NCBI GenBank assembly: GCA_963741305.1
Contig: CAVUHL010000002.1
Location: forward strand, 1-64,000
From: DATMER01 sp963741305
GTDB taxonomy: Bacteria; Acidobacteriota; Thermoanaerobaculia; Multivoradales; UBA5704
Direction of reading: 5' to 3'
DNA length: 64,000 nucleotides
Shown here: piece by piece, positions 49,167 to 58,517 of the stretch
Numbering within the stretch: the first letter of the stretch is position 1
How the letters are laid out: the number at the start of each line of letters is the position of its first letter
Notes under the pieces: model-generated
The model's database searches: none
Seen by the model: only the letters and a program-made list of their open reading frames with translations
Told to the model about the DNA's origin: nothing
Translations under genes and position numbers: made by a program

Positions 49167-49280
49167 GTATCTGTTTACCACCTATCCGGGTGCTTAAGGG
49201 ACATAGCTGGGCACAGCGCGGGATGGACGTCCACAAGTGTTGGTCCGCTGCGCCGACGTCTTCGGATCTTAGAGGTGATT

Positions 49281-50322
49281 TCAGCTATCGTCCGTCACCA
49301 ACAGAGGGGTGTACGGCTGAGAGTTGGGATCGCGGAAGATGTCGGCAAGCACGATCCAGGGGTTGAAGCCCATTTGTTCGCAGGTGCGTAGCAGGCTCGT
49401 CAGGATCTCTTGGGTGCGAGCCCCTGGATCGGTGCGGTTGCCTGCGCTCGACTTGCGGTTCACCACCGCGGGCCGGATGCCTTGTTCGGCGGGCCAATTC
49501 GTGGCTTCGATGTCGGGACGCTCCAGAAAGACAAACAGCGCTTCGCGCAGGTTCGACAGATGCTTGGCGAGACGCCGGTTGTCGCCGTGGCTCAACCGAC
49601 CCCTCAGCAGTCTCGCCAGACGAGCCTTCAGCCGCCCGCTGGCGATACGCAGACCGCGCGGGCTGATCTGCCTCTGATCCCTGCGGTCTCGCAACGCCAA
49701 GGCCGCCTTCAGTAACTCGGAAACCGCCCGCGGGAAGCGCGCCGCAACCCCCTTCGCACGCTCCAGCATCTCCGCACACCGGCGCAGCAGATGCGCCAGA
49801 CAGGTCTGATACAACGCCGCTTCAAACCGCCGGTAGGGAGCCCAACCATCGGCCACGATGACGCCGTTATAGTCGGCTCCCAGGACCTCTTGCGCTTCGG
49901 CAAAACCGCGTCCTGGGGCAATGCGGTACACCGTCTGGCGCTGGTTGGTGAAAATCCACAACCAGGCGCTGCGCCCACCGATGCGCCACCCGGTCTCATC
50001 CGGATAGACCACGGGTGACTCCGCCAGCACCTCCTTCAATCTTTCGTAGGTCGGGGCAGCACGGCGGGCCAGACGGGCCAAGGCTCGGCACAAACTCGAC
50101 CGCGCCACCTGCAAACCCAACAATTCGCGAAACAGACGCGCCATCTTGCCGTAGGACAGGCCGCACGTCTTATTCAGAACCGCACTCCAGGACACCACCG
50201 TCGGACCCAGTTGCACCGCTCCGACCTGCAACGCCTGCGAACTCTGCCGCGGATGCCTCCCTTGAGCCCGTTGGTCGCAAACCTGACAGCGGCCATAAGG
50301 GACAACAAACTCTGTCGTCCGT
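49281..50322 (-). pseudogene. IS66 TnpC, C-terminal part
   Basis: Catalytic part of the transposase. DDE triad candidates: YPDETGWRIGG, IVADGWAPYR and NWPAEQGIRPAVVNRK. It begins at the IS21 junction (TTEFVVPYGRCQVC) and runs to the stop at 49281. Intact except for separation from its N-terminal part by the IS21 insertion. Confidence 0.9.
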
Positions 50323-50710
50323 GGCTGAATGCGGATTCCGACGAATCCGGCCACCCATTCCGACGTGAAGGCGGCCACCCATTCCGAGGCGAAAGCGGCC
50401 ACCCTGCCGGAGCTTGCGGCGAGCAGGGCTCATGGTGGATCGAAGTGGCCGCCTTGAGGCCAGCTACGGCCCTCTAAGTCTGTCATCTTTTCTCTTCTCT
50501 TCGTCTCTTTCATGACCTCGTCGTCGCGGCTGTGGGAGCTGTGTGGAATCCTGGGCGGGTGGCGGGCGGGCGCCCAGGATTTCCAAGGGGTGTGGAAAGG
50601 TCCGGAGGGCGGGTGGCTGGCGGCCCGGAGCTTTCCATACCCCGTCAGCTGCCATAGCCGGGGTGGGGGTTCCCGGGGGGCGGGGGGCTTGGCCGCGCGG
50701 CGCGCGCGCC

Positions 50711-51463
50711 TCACGACGGGCTGTCCTCCGGCGTGCCCGCAGCGGCCTTGCGTCTCGACTCGCCCAGGAGCTTGATCTGGTGGGCGTTATGGACCAGACG
50801 ATCGAGCAGGGCGTCGGCCAGGGTGGCGTCGCCGATGGCGTCGTGCCACATCTTGACCGGCAGTTGGCTGGTCACCAGGGTCGAGCGGCTGCCGTAGCGG
50901 TCCTCCAGGATCTCCAGCAGGTCCCGGCGCTGGGCATCCCCCAAGGGGTGGAGGCCCCAGTCGTCGAGGACCAGCAGATCGATCCGCGACAGGCTTGCCA
51001 GCAGCTTCGAGTACCGGCCGTCCACCTTGGCGGTGCCCAGGTCGGACAAGAGCCGCGGCACGCGGTGGTAGGCCACGGTGAAGCCCTCCCGACAGGCTTT
51101 CTGCGCCAGAGCGCAGGCCAGGAAGCTCTTGCCGGTGCCGGTCTTGCCGGTGATCAGGACGTTGAGGTGCTGGGAAACCCACTGGCACGAGCACAGAGAC
51201 ACGAAGAGCGACCGGTCCAGGCCACGGGGCGTTCGCAGGTCCACGTCTTCCACGGCCGCGCTCTGGCGCAGCCGCGCCTTGGCCAAGCGGTCCTTGAGCC
51301 GGCGGTTCTCGCGCTCCGTCATCTCGCGATCGACAAGCAGGCCCAGACGCTCGACGAAACCGAGCTCTTCCAGGCCGTTCATCTGCATCTGCTCCTCCAG
51401 CCCCTTGGCCATGCCGCTGAGCCGCAGCTCTTGAAGCTTCGTCAGCGTCGGATGGATCAGCAT
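50711..51463 (-). CDS. istB: IstB helper ATPase
   Basis: 250 residues. AAA+ ATPase that regulates IstA in transposition. Walker A LITGKTGTGKSF near residue 105, Walker B DLLVLDDWG near 165, and arginine-finger region near 205. N-terminal helices typical of IstB (LSGMAKGLEEQM). Its ATG overlaps the last 7 bases of istA, so the two are translationally coupled. No disruptions, so the element may be active. Confidence 0.95.
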   Translation of the reverse strand: MLIHPTLTKLQELRLSGMAKGLEEQMQMNGLEELGFVERLGLLVDREMTERENRRLKDRLAKARLRQSAAVEDVDLRTPRGLDRSLFVSLCSCQWVSQHLNVLITGKTGTGKSFLACALAQKACREGFTVAYHRVPRLLSDLGTAKVDGRYSKLLASLSRIDLLVLDDWGLHPLGDAQRRDLLEILEDRYGSRSTLVTSQLPVKMWHDAIGDATLADALLDRLVHNAHQIKLLGESRRKAAAGTPEDSPS

Positions 51464-53019
51464 GGCTTCTCCTCCCCGCCGTAGTACGAGGAGCCCCGGA
51501 GGTTCTCATGCACCTGCGGCAGAGCCGTCGGCGGCTCGCCAGCCGGCACTTCCTGCCGGTCCAAGCCCATCTGCAGGATCGAGCGCACGCTGCGGCAGGA
51601 GATGGCGTCGACCTCAAGCGCTCGCTGGCAGGCCGCCTCCAGCCTCTCTGCCCCATAGCGCTGGCCCAGCCGCATGATCCCAAGACACGAGCGGAAGCCC
51701 TGCTGAGGATGCGCCCGCGCCGACATCACCCGCGCGATCAGCCCGCCCACCGACGGACCCGCCTCCCGCGCCCACCGCACCAGGCGCTCGGGCGTCCACT
51801 GCGCGTACTCCCGATGCGCACGTGGCATGTGAGCGCTCTGCGTCGTGTGGGCTCCCCGCAAAAGGCTGCGTAGATGGCTGGCCACCCGCTTGCTTTTGGC
51901 GAAGCATTCCACCGTCTGGGCGCTCACTCGCACGTCCAGCTGCTGGCTCACCAGCTGGTACGGCACGCTGTAGTAGTGACCTTCGACCTCGACGTGGTAG
52001 TCGATGTGGACCCGCGCCTTCTTCCACTCGGCGTAGGTGAAACGCTCGGCTGGCAGCGGTCGAAGAGCCGGTTGCTCGAGGCTCTCGAACAGGGATCGCC
52101 GGGAGCCGGGACGCTTGCGAAACGGCCGCTGGTTCAATGGGATCAGAAGCTCGCGGATCACCTGGTTGAGCTCGCCGAGCGAGAAAAACGTCCGGTGTCG
52201 CAGGCGAGCCAGGATCCAGCGCTGGACCAGCTGCACGCCGGCCTCGACTTTGGCCTTGTCGCGAGGCTTACGCACCCGGGCCGGCATCACCGCCACGCCG
52301 TAGTGCATGGCCAGATCCTGGTAGGTCGGGTTCAGCTCCGGCTCGTACCGGCACGCCCGGGTCACTCCAGAACGCAGGTTGTCCGGGATCACCAGCTCCG
52401 GCACACCACCGCCGAACTCCAAGGCCCGCACATGCGAGCCGATCCAGTCGGCCAAGCCCTGGCTCCACGTCGCCTCCGCGAAGGTGTAGCTGCTGGCGCC
52501 CCACACCGCCACAAACACCTGCGCCTCCCGCACCTCGCCCGTGCCCGCGTCGACCACAGGCACCGTCGCGCCGCAATAGTCCACGAACAGCTTCTCACCG
52601 GGCCGGTGCACCTGGCGCATGCACAGGTCCAGCTTGCCGCGCCACGCCCGGTACAGGTCGCAGAACCGGCTGTACTGGTAACCGTCCGGATGCTGCTCCC
52701 GGTACTCCTGCCAGACCAGGGAAAGCGTCATGTCCCGACGCTTCAGCTCCTCGTGGACAGCCGCCCAATCCGGCTCCGGACGCTCGGCCAGATACGGCGC
52801 TTTGCGGGCCGGCGGATACAGCCGGCTCTCCAACTCCTCTCCGCTCAAGCTCTCCCACGTCTCCAGCAGGTCAGCCTTCTGCACCCGCTCAACGTACTCC
52901 GCCACGCTTGCCCTCCCGACTCCACTCGCCCGACTGGCCTGACGCTGGCTCAAACCGCACACCAGCAGCAAACGCAACACCTCTTGAACCTTCCGCATAC
53001 TGAGTCTCCTTGCCGGCAT
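51457..53019 (-). CDS. istA: IstA transposase (IS21)
   Basis: 520 residues. N-terminal HTH (LSQRQASRASGVGRASVAEYV), RNase H-like DDE core with FVDYCGAT, VIPDNLRSGV and DKAKVEAGVQ, then the basic/beta C-terminal region (VHIDYHVEVEGHYYSVPYQL) that is typical of IstA. Cut-and-paste or copy-type transposition with IstB. Uninterrupted, which supports a recent insertion. Confidence 0.95.
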   Translation of the reverse strand: MPARRLSMRKVQEVLRLLLVCGLSQRQASRASGVGRASVAEYVERVQKADLLETWESLSGEELESRLYPPARKAPYLAERPEPDWAAVHEELKRRDMTLSLVWQEYREQHPDGYQYSRFCDLYRAWRGKLDLCMRQVHRPGEKLFVDYCGATVPVVDAGTGEVREAQVFVAVWGASSYTFAEATWSQGLADWIGSHVRALEFGGGVPELVIPDNLRSGVTRACRYEPELNPTYQDLAMHYGVAVMPARVRKPRDKAKVEAGVQLVQRWILARLRHRTFFSLGELNQVIRELLIPLNQRPFRKRPGSRRSLFESLEQPALRPLPAERFTYAEWKKARVHIDYHVEVEGHYYSVPYQLVSQQLDVRVSAQTVECFAKSKRVASHLRSLLRGAHTTQSAHMPRAHREYAQWTPERLVRWAREAGPSVGGLIARVMSARAHPQQGFRSCLGIMRLGQRYGAERLEAACQRALEVDAISCRSVRSILQMGLDRQEVPAGEPPTALPQVHENLRGSSYYGGEEKPC

Positions 53020-53237
53020 CTGCCTCCCTTCGGAGGCCAGAGTGTCACGGCGTCGGAGCCCTGCTCGCCGCTCATTCCGACAGCAAGCCGGCCACCCTTC
53101 CGACGATCCTCAAAAAGTGGCCGCCTTCACGTCGGAATGGGTGGCCGCTTTCGTCTCGGAATGGGTGGCCGCTTTCACGTCGGAATGGTGGCCGCCTTCG
53201 CGTCGGAATGGGTGGCCGGATTCGCTCGGAATCCGCA

Positions 53238-53596
53238 GGCTGAATCGGGGGCAGGTCGATCTGGTACTGACGGGCTGTACCTTCCAGGCACACCGGGCCT
53301 CCACAGGCTTCGCAAACCGTGGGACAGGCGACTTCGATCGTCTCATCGATCTGGGTTGGTACCGCCCGTGTCGTTTGCTGGCCGTATTGCTCGCCCAGCT
53401 TGCGCCCCGGGGTCTGTGCAGGGTCTTTGACACGGTCGCGAGAAAACGGCGCCCCTTGCCGCTTGCTCCGGCGTTGCTGAGCCTCCAACTCCGCGAGACG
53501 CCGCTTCAACTCGGCAATCTGGCGCTCTTGCTCCGCTAGGCGACGCCGGAGCTCAGAGTTCTCTTCAAGGAGTTCCTGGTAACTTCGCATCGACAC
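53238..53596 (-). pseudogene. IS66 TnpC, N-terminal part
   Basis: The leucine-zipper-like start (SYQELLEENSELRRRLAEQE) and zinc-binding region (CPTVCEACGG) of TnpC, running to QYQIDLPPIQP at the IS21 junction. Removing the IS21 and one GGCTGAA copy joins it in frame as LPPIQP-RTTEFVV. Confidence 0.9.
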
Positions 53597-53764
53597 GGTC
53601 TTTTAGACCACGTCGACCGAGGTCCTGTCAAGCGGGTACAAAGGTACCCTGAACCGCTACCTCTCCGAGCGGACTCCCGTATCACGTCAACGACGGCCCT
53701 ACCCTGCGGGGCTGGCGGACGGCTAGCGGGAGAGGCGGAGGCCGGTAAACAGATACAGCTGGAC

Positions 53765-54172
53765 TTCCTGCTTCGCTACCCCGTCATGCTTGAGCGAGCT
53801 CTCGAAGCGAAGGGGCGGTCGATTCGAGAAGTCCAGTTGGAGGATCATGAGCGCCATAGCGTAGAATCGGAGATGGTGCGCTATCGCTTTGGCCCGTGGG
53901 ATCATCGATACAGAGAGTTCCTGAATATCCTAGTGGCAAAAGGTCTCGCATCCATAAGCATAGAAGGTCGCAAGGTAGACATTGCGGCCACTAAGGCAGG
54001 TCGAAGCAGGGCGCGGCAACTCGCCTCTGATGACCTATTCGCACAGTACGTCCGACGAGCAAAGCTACTCAAGAGACACTTCGACCTGACAGCAACTAAT
54101 CTAATGCGTTTTATTTATGAAACATTCCCAGAACTTGTTTCACTTCGATCCAACGCCCCTATATCGACATGA
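53765..54172 (+). pseudogene. ABC-3C middle component, 3' part
   Basis: Codons 46-180 of the interrupted gene, with FLLRYPVMLERALEAKGRSI, VRYRFGPWDHRYREFLNILVAKG and a helical C-terminus. I recognise the TKLAKLDFLLRYP motif as that of ABC-3C middle components. The stop overlaps the next start as ATGA. A start at 53786 inside it is possible, so a truncated product could still be made from outside. Confidence 0.8.
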
Positions 54173-56118
54173 ATATTAAGCTTCGGCATCTTATCGTCCA
54201 CACGCGAAGGGCCACCGAACAGATCGACTTTTCGGAGGTTGTGACATTTCTGCATGGCCCGGTTGGCACTGGTAAGTCGACCGTGGCTCGTCTCGTGGAT
54301 TATTGCATGGGTGGCGAGCTTGAGCGAACTCCTGCCATTCAGCAGGAGTTCGTCGCAGTAGAGTTGGCGCTCGTGCTAGGGGTTTATGATTGTACGATTG
54401 AGCGGGCGACCGATGATACCCTTGGCGCACGGGTGACATGGTCTAGCACAGATGGGGCCATGGGTTCGGTCAACGCTCCGCTGAGTCCCCAAGTATCTCC
54501 TTTGCTCGATGCGGAAGTTTATAACCTGAGCGATCTGATCTTCTACCTCTGCGGCGTAACGCCGATCAAGGTACGCCAGCGAAGTCGTGATCCAGACTCG
54601 CCGTTGATTCGTTTGAGTATACGCGATATCTGGTGGTATTGTTATCTCGATCAAATCCACTTGGATTCTTCGTTTTTTCGTCTCGAGGATCCTTTTCGAG
54701 GACGAAAGAGCCAGGATGCCATGCGGTTCTTTTCGGGATTGCATTCTGAACGGCTGAGCCAACTCGACGCTGAACTGATGAGAATGCTTGATGAGCAACG
54801 GAGCAAGCGTGAAGCCGTGGAGCAGATTCGTTCATTTATGAATCGCTTCGGACTTGGTTCAGAACTCGATATTGCCAGTCAACTCGAAGCCGCAGACAGG
54901 GAACTTGCCGAAACCAAGAGAAAAAGTACGGAACTCGAACGCACACGCTCCGCACAAACCCACCCGACTGATGCCTTGAGAGGGGCTCTTCGCCGCTTAA
55001 GTACGGAGATCGAGAGCATCCGGCAAGCCATAGCTGAGTCTGAGGAGGCCGTGGCCGAGCAGGTGGCGCTTCGAGCCGAGTTCATCACGGCCAAGACCAA
55101 GGCGGAGCGCGCCGACCAGGCGGGGAAGGTTCTTGAAGGAGTTCAATATCAACGCTGCCCTGAGTGCGGAACCGACATCTCTAGCCGGCCAACTTTTGAG
55201 GCGCGATGCCGACTCTGCGGTAGCGTTGAAGCTAGCGGTACGACCACACCTCCACTGGAACTGGAACTGGAACTGGAAGCACTACGCCGAGACCTCAACG
55301 AGCGGATCGATCAGATTGCTGATTCCATCGCGAGGAGGGTGCGTGAATCTGACCGCATGAGGAGGCAGTTGGAGCAGGCGGAGCAACGTAAAGCCGCCTT
55401 GGATAAGCAGTTGCAGGAGGAACTCGCACGGTACGATTCGGCATTCGTGGAGAGCATCCGAGGCGTCGAACGGGAGAGCGCGACGCTGCTTGAACGAATC
55501 AAATCCCTCCAGCGGCTTCAGCAAATGCCCCAAGCGATTAATGAACTCGAAGAACACGCAGGTGCTCTGCAGGGCCAAATTGACCGGCTGCGTACGGCTG
55601 TCAGCGAGGAGCGAGACCGCCTGAGCGCTGCCGACGCGAACATTGCGGCAATAGCAGCCGAGTTCAAACGGGTGATGCTCTCAGTGTCCTTTCCAGGGGT
55701 TTCAGAAGAAGACGAGGTTATCATCGATCCACGGAATTGGAAACCGACAGTTCGGCACGGAGACCAGGAATGGTCCTTCTGGGATGCTGGAAGTGGCGGT
55801 AAGAAGACCCTGTTCAACGTGTGTTACGCTCTTGCTATCCACGGGGTCGCGTTGGTACGCCAGATGCCTGTTCCAAGTTTGTTGATCATTGACAGTCCTA
55901 CAAAGAATATAAGCGAGGACAAAAACCCCGACCTAGTACGATCACTCTATACCGAGATTTACCGGCTTGCGAGGGGCCAAGAGGGGCGGCAACTGCAGTT
56001 CTTGTTGATCGACTCGGACTTGGTTGGTCCCGATGAAGAGATGCAAGGCTTCTTAGAGCGTCGAATGGCAGGTGAGCCAGAAGCGCCTAGTCTGATTCCA
56101 TACTACAACGGACCATGA
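54169..56118 (+). CDS. DUF3732-type ABC ATPase of ABC-3C system
   Basis: 649 residues, unbroken. SMC/Rad50-like ABC ATPase: Walker A FLHGPVGTGKST near residue 30, a long coiled-coil insertion (about 205-530) that contains a zinc hook or ribbon CPECGTDIS...CRLCG near 335-350, the signature-like DAGSGGKKT near 540, and Walker B SLLIIDSP near 570. In ABC-3C systems this subunit is thought to sense or clamp DNA and to control the effector. Lower GC than neighbours. Overlaps the middle component by 4 bases. The only one of three components that is intact here. Confidence 0.85.
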   Translation: MNIKLRHLIVHTRRATEQIDFSEVVTFLHGPVGTGKSTVARLVDYCMGGELERTPAIQQEFVAVELALVLGVYDCTIERATDDTLGARVTWSSTDGAMGSVNAPLSPQVSPLLDAEVYNLSDLIFYLCGVTPIKVRQRSRDPDSPLIRLSIRDIWWYCYLDQIHLDSSFFRLEDPFRGRKSQDAMRFFSGLHSERLSQLDAELMRMLDEQRSKREAVEQIRSFMNRFGLGSELDIASQLEAADRELAETKRKSTELERTRSAQTHPTDALRGALRRLSTEIESIRQAIAESEEAVAEQVALRAEFITAKTKAERADQAGKVLEGVQYQRCPECGTDISSRPTFEARCRLCGSVEASGTTTPPLELELELEALRRDLNERIDQIADSIARRVRESDRMRRQLEQAEQRKAALDKQLQEELARYDSAFVESIRGVERESATLLERIKSLQRLQQMPQAINELEEHAGALQGQIDRLRTAVSEERDRLSAADANIAAIAAEFKRVMLSVSFPGVSEEDEVIIDPRNWKPTVRHGDQEWSFWDAGSGGKKTLFNVCYALAIHGVALVRQMPVPSLLIIDSPTKNISEDKNPDLVRSLYTEIYRLARGQEGRQLQFLLIDSDLVGPDEEMQGFLERRMAGEPEAPSLIPYYNGP

Positions 56119-56157
56119 CCAAAAAAGTCAGCACCGACATAGTAACGTGGGGTTTAG

Positions 56158-56612
56158 TCAGGCCAACCGGTTGCTTGTTCGCTTCATCGTTAGGGTCCCA
56201 GGACGAACCGCGCGCTCGAGCCGGAGCACTTCGAGCGGCGTCATGCACTTGATGCCCAGACCGATACAGGCGTCCGGAATCTTGATCCTTCGGCTTGAGG
56301 CGGAGTGCGTCACGACGATGTGCTTCCCGGCATGAGCCTGGGAGACGAGGTAATAATCGGCAACCTGGAGGAAAGTGCTCACTGCGGAGAACTCGTAATG
56401 ATGGCTTTCTGCCCATGCACTGACAGTGCTGCCAGAGCCGCGAGGTCGTCTGTACCGGGTGGGAGGAAGAAGCCCAGCCCCGATCGGCTGCCCATTGGGA
56501 CAGGTCAGCCTCAATCGCCTGCACCTCGTCGCCTACCTTCTCGATGCTGAATACACTTCCCGCAGCGTTGCGGTCGATTAGCCACTCCCAGAAGGCCGGG
56601 CAGAAATCGAGT
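56158..56612 (-). pseudogene. DUF4411 PIN-domain toxin lacking its N-terminus
   Basis: Frames bridged near 56430 give YGLDFCPAFWEWLIDRN (56585-56610), then HHYEFSAVSTFLQVADYYLVSQA and RRIKIPDACIGLGIKCMTPLEVLR, the standard DUF4411 pattern of PIN ribonucleases. The family's first 15-20 residues, with the first catalytic Asp of LDSSVFI, are absent; the sequence diverges upstream of 56612. No antitoxin is present. A dead toxin beside the ABC-3C operon. Confidence 0.7.
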
Positions 56613-56659
56613 CCGTATAGGGATACACACAGGGCTCTCCGTTGAAGAAGGATGATTAT

Positions 56660-57428
56660 CTACCGCCAATCCCCACCCCTCCCCTTTCCGCGCTGAAACT
56701 CCCGTGCACCGTCAGTCGCTTCGCCGCTCTCCATCGTCTGCTCCCCCAGCCGGGCCTCGATCTTCAAGCCCTCTTCCAGCGGCTGGCCGAGCCCCTCGTA
56801 GACAGCTCGCCGGTCGTTGCGCAGAGCGGCTTGGGGGAAGGCGGCGAGGAGGTGGGCGAGCTCGATGGCTCTTGAAAGGGCCTGTCCGGCCGGCGCCACT
56901 TCGTTGGCGAGACCCATGGATAGGGCCTCTGCGGCGGTGACCGGACGTCCGGTCAGGATCAGCTCCAAGGCGCGGCCGAGGCCCACGATGCGCGGGGAGA
57001 CGTTGCGTGCCGCCGTCCACCAGGGGAACACCGAAACGGCGCTCGAAGCAGCCAAAAACGGCGGTCTCGTCCGCGATCCGCAGATCGCACCAACAGGCTA
57101 ACTCGAGCCCACCGGCCACGCAGTAGCCGGAGACAGCAGCGATCGTAGGCTTTCCCACAGCGAGGCGGGTGAATCCCAGAGGCCCATTCTCGCCAGTCAC
57201 CTCGGCGGCCAGGGCTTCGAGATCCTTGAGGTCGGCCCCGGCGCAGAAGACCTCGTCGCCGCCGGTGAGGATCCCCACCTTCGCCGCGGGATCCTGGTCG
57301 AAGGCGAGCCAGGCTTCTCGCAGGGCCCGTGCCGTCCGGGCGTCGACGGCGTTGCGCGCCTCCGGCCGGTGGATCCGAAGGATACGGATCGGGCCGTCGG
57401 CGGTAACGTGGACGGGATCGTTCAACAT
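56660..57428 (-). CDS. Enoyl-CoA hydratase/isomerase (crotonase)
   Basis: About 255 residues with one frame change near 57010. Crotonase fold: RPEARNAVDARTARALREAW, the first oxyanion-hole segment EVFCAGADLKDL, the second AAVSGYCVAGGLELACWCD, and FGVPLVDGGT. The position of a catalytic Glu is not certain, so hydratase versus isomerase or other crotonase activity is open. It is divergent from the SDR gene, 130 bases apart; lipid or aromatic acid metabolism is possible. Confidence 0.85.
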
Positions 57429-57559
57429 TCGATGGCAGTCTCGAAGGTCACCGAAAGGATCTCATTTCTACAAGATAAAGACCGGGCGGTCAATCCCGCC
57501 CCGCAGCCCAGCCCCCCGCCTCCTGTATGCTCCGCCGTCGAGACGAGGGAGGAACCAAC

Positions 57560-58432
57560 ATGCCCTGGGACGTGCGCGGCAAGACCATCCTGGTGACGGG
57601 AGCGACGAGCGGCATCGGGCTGGAGGCTTCGGTGGCGCTTGCCGGACGCGGTGCGCGGGTCGTCCTGGTGGGGCGGGACCCCGGACGCACCGAGGCCGCG
57701 GTGGCGAATGTGGCGGCACGGAGCGGATCGCGGGAGGTGTCGCATCTGCTCTGCGACTTCTCCTCGCAGGCAGCCATCCGCAAGCTCGCCGAAACCTTTC
57801 TTGCCGGTCACGACCGGCTCGATGTGCTGGTGAACAATGCGGGTGCGGTGAACAAACGACGGAGCATGACGGTGGACGGCATCGAGACGACGTTCGCCGT
57901 CAATCATCTCGGTTATTTTCTGTTGACGAACCTTCTCCGGGATCTGCTGGTGCGAAGCGCCCCGGCCCGGGTGGTCACCGTGGCCTCCATCGGACACCGG
58001 CAGGGGACGCTCGATTTCGACGATCTCGGCTATGAGCGCGGCTATCGCATCATGAGGGCTTATGCGCGCTCGAAGCTCGCCAATGTCCTGTTTGCCGCCG
58101 AGCTGGCGCGCCGTCTCGTTGGCACAGGCGTGACCTCGAACAGCTTGCACCCCGGCGCCGTGGCAACGAACATCTGGACCGGCGCACCGGCATGGGCAAA
58201 GCCTCTCATTTACCTCCTTCTCCGGACTTCTTTCATCAGTGCCGAAGAGGGCGCCAGGACCATCGTGCAGTTGGTGGCGGACCCCGATCTGGAAGGAGTC
58301 ACCGGCAAGTACTTCGAGAAGGGTAAAGTTGTTACGCCTGCGCCCCTGGCGCAGGACGAAGCCCTCGCGCAGCGCCTCTGGGAGGTGAGCGCTGGCTTGG
58401 TGGGGCTCCCGGACAAACCAAAAACTGGTTAG
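57560..58432 (+). CDS. Short-chain dehydrogenase/reductase
   Basis: 290 residues, unbroken. NAD(P)-binding TGATSGIG near residue 13, NNAG near 92, catalytic Ser in VASIGH, and YARSK (YxxxK). The second basic residue in VGRDPGR suggests NADP preference. Retinol dehydrogenase/WWOX-like SDR subgroup by the NHLGYFLLTNLL segment; substrate unknown. ATG 57560 is chosen for the family start (GGAGGAACCAAC upstream). Confidence 0.88.
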   Translation: MPWDVRGKTILVTGATSGIGLEASVALAGRGARVVLVGRDPGRTEAAVANVAARSGSREVSHLLCDFSSQAAIRKLAETFLAGHDRLDVLVNNAGAVNKRRSMTVDGIETTFAVNHLGYFLLTNLLRDLLVRSAPARVVTVASIGHRQGTLDFDDLGYERGYRIMRAYARSKLANVLFAAELARRLVGTGVTSNSLHPGAVATNIWTGAPAWAKPLIYLLLRTSFISAEEGARTIVQLVADPDLEGVTGKYFEKGKVVTPAPLAQDEALAQRLWEVSAGLVGLPDKPKTG

Positions 58433-58517
58433 AAGCTCCCAGGGGGTGCGATAACCGGCCCCTCGCGACAGTCTGAGACAGAAGCGGACCCTTTTCCTCC
58501 GCGAAAGGAGAGATGAG

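Larger units (their letters stand above)
50330..53237 (-). mobile_element. IS21-family element inserted in IS66 tnpC
   Basis: 2,908 bp. Ends TGCGGATTCC... and ...GGAATCCGCA, each followed inward by two to several copies of a unit like ATTCCGACGTGAAGGCGGCC, the multiple terminal repeats usual for IS21. Target duplication GGCTGAA (7 bp) at 50323-50329 and 53238-53244. Carries istA and istB with a short overlap. Confidence 0.93.
49167..53756 (-). mobile_element. IS66-family element (tnpC-only), split by IS21
   Basis: Ends are GTATCTGTTTACC (49167-49179) and its exact complement GGTAAACAGATAC (53744-53756). Both sides carry the 8-bp duplication AGCTGGAC (49159-49166 and 53757-53764), the size typical of IS66. 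Without the inner IS21 the element is about 1.68 kb and encodes only a TnpC-type transposase, which fits the ISBst12-like subgroup. It sits inside the ABC-3C middle gene. Confidence 0.93.

Noticed and set aside
53786..54172. Stand-alone 128-residue gene
   Set aside because: Joining to 49032-49166 across the IS66 duplication gives one continuous conserved protein, so this is the 3' part of an interrupted gene.
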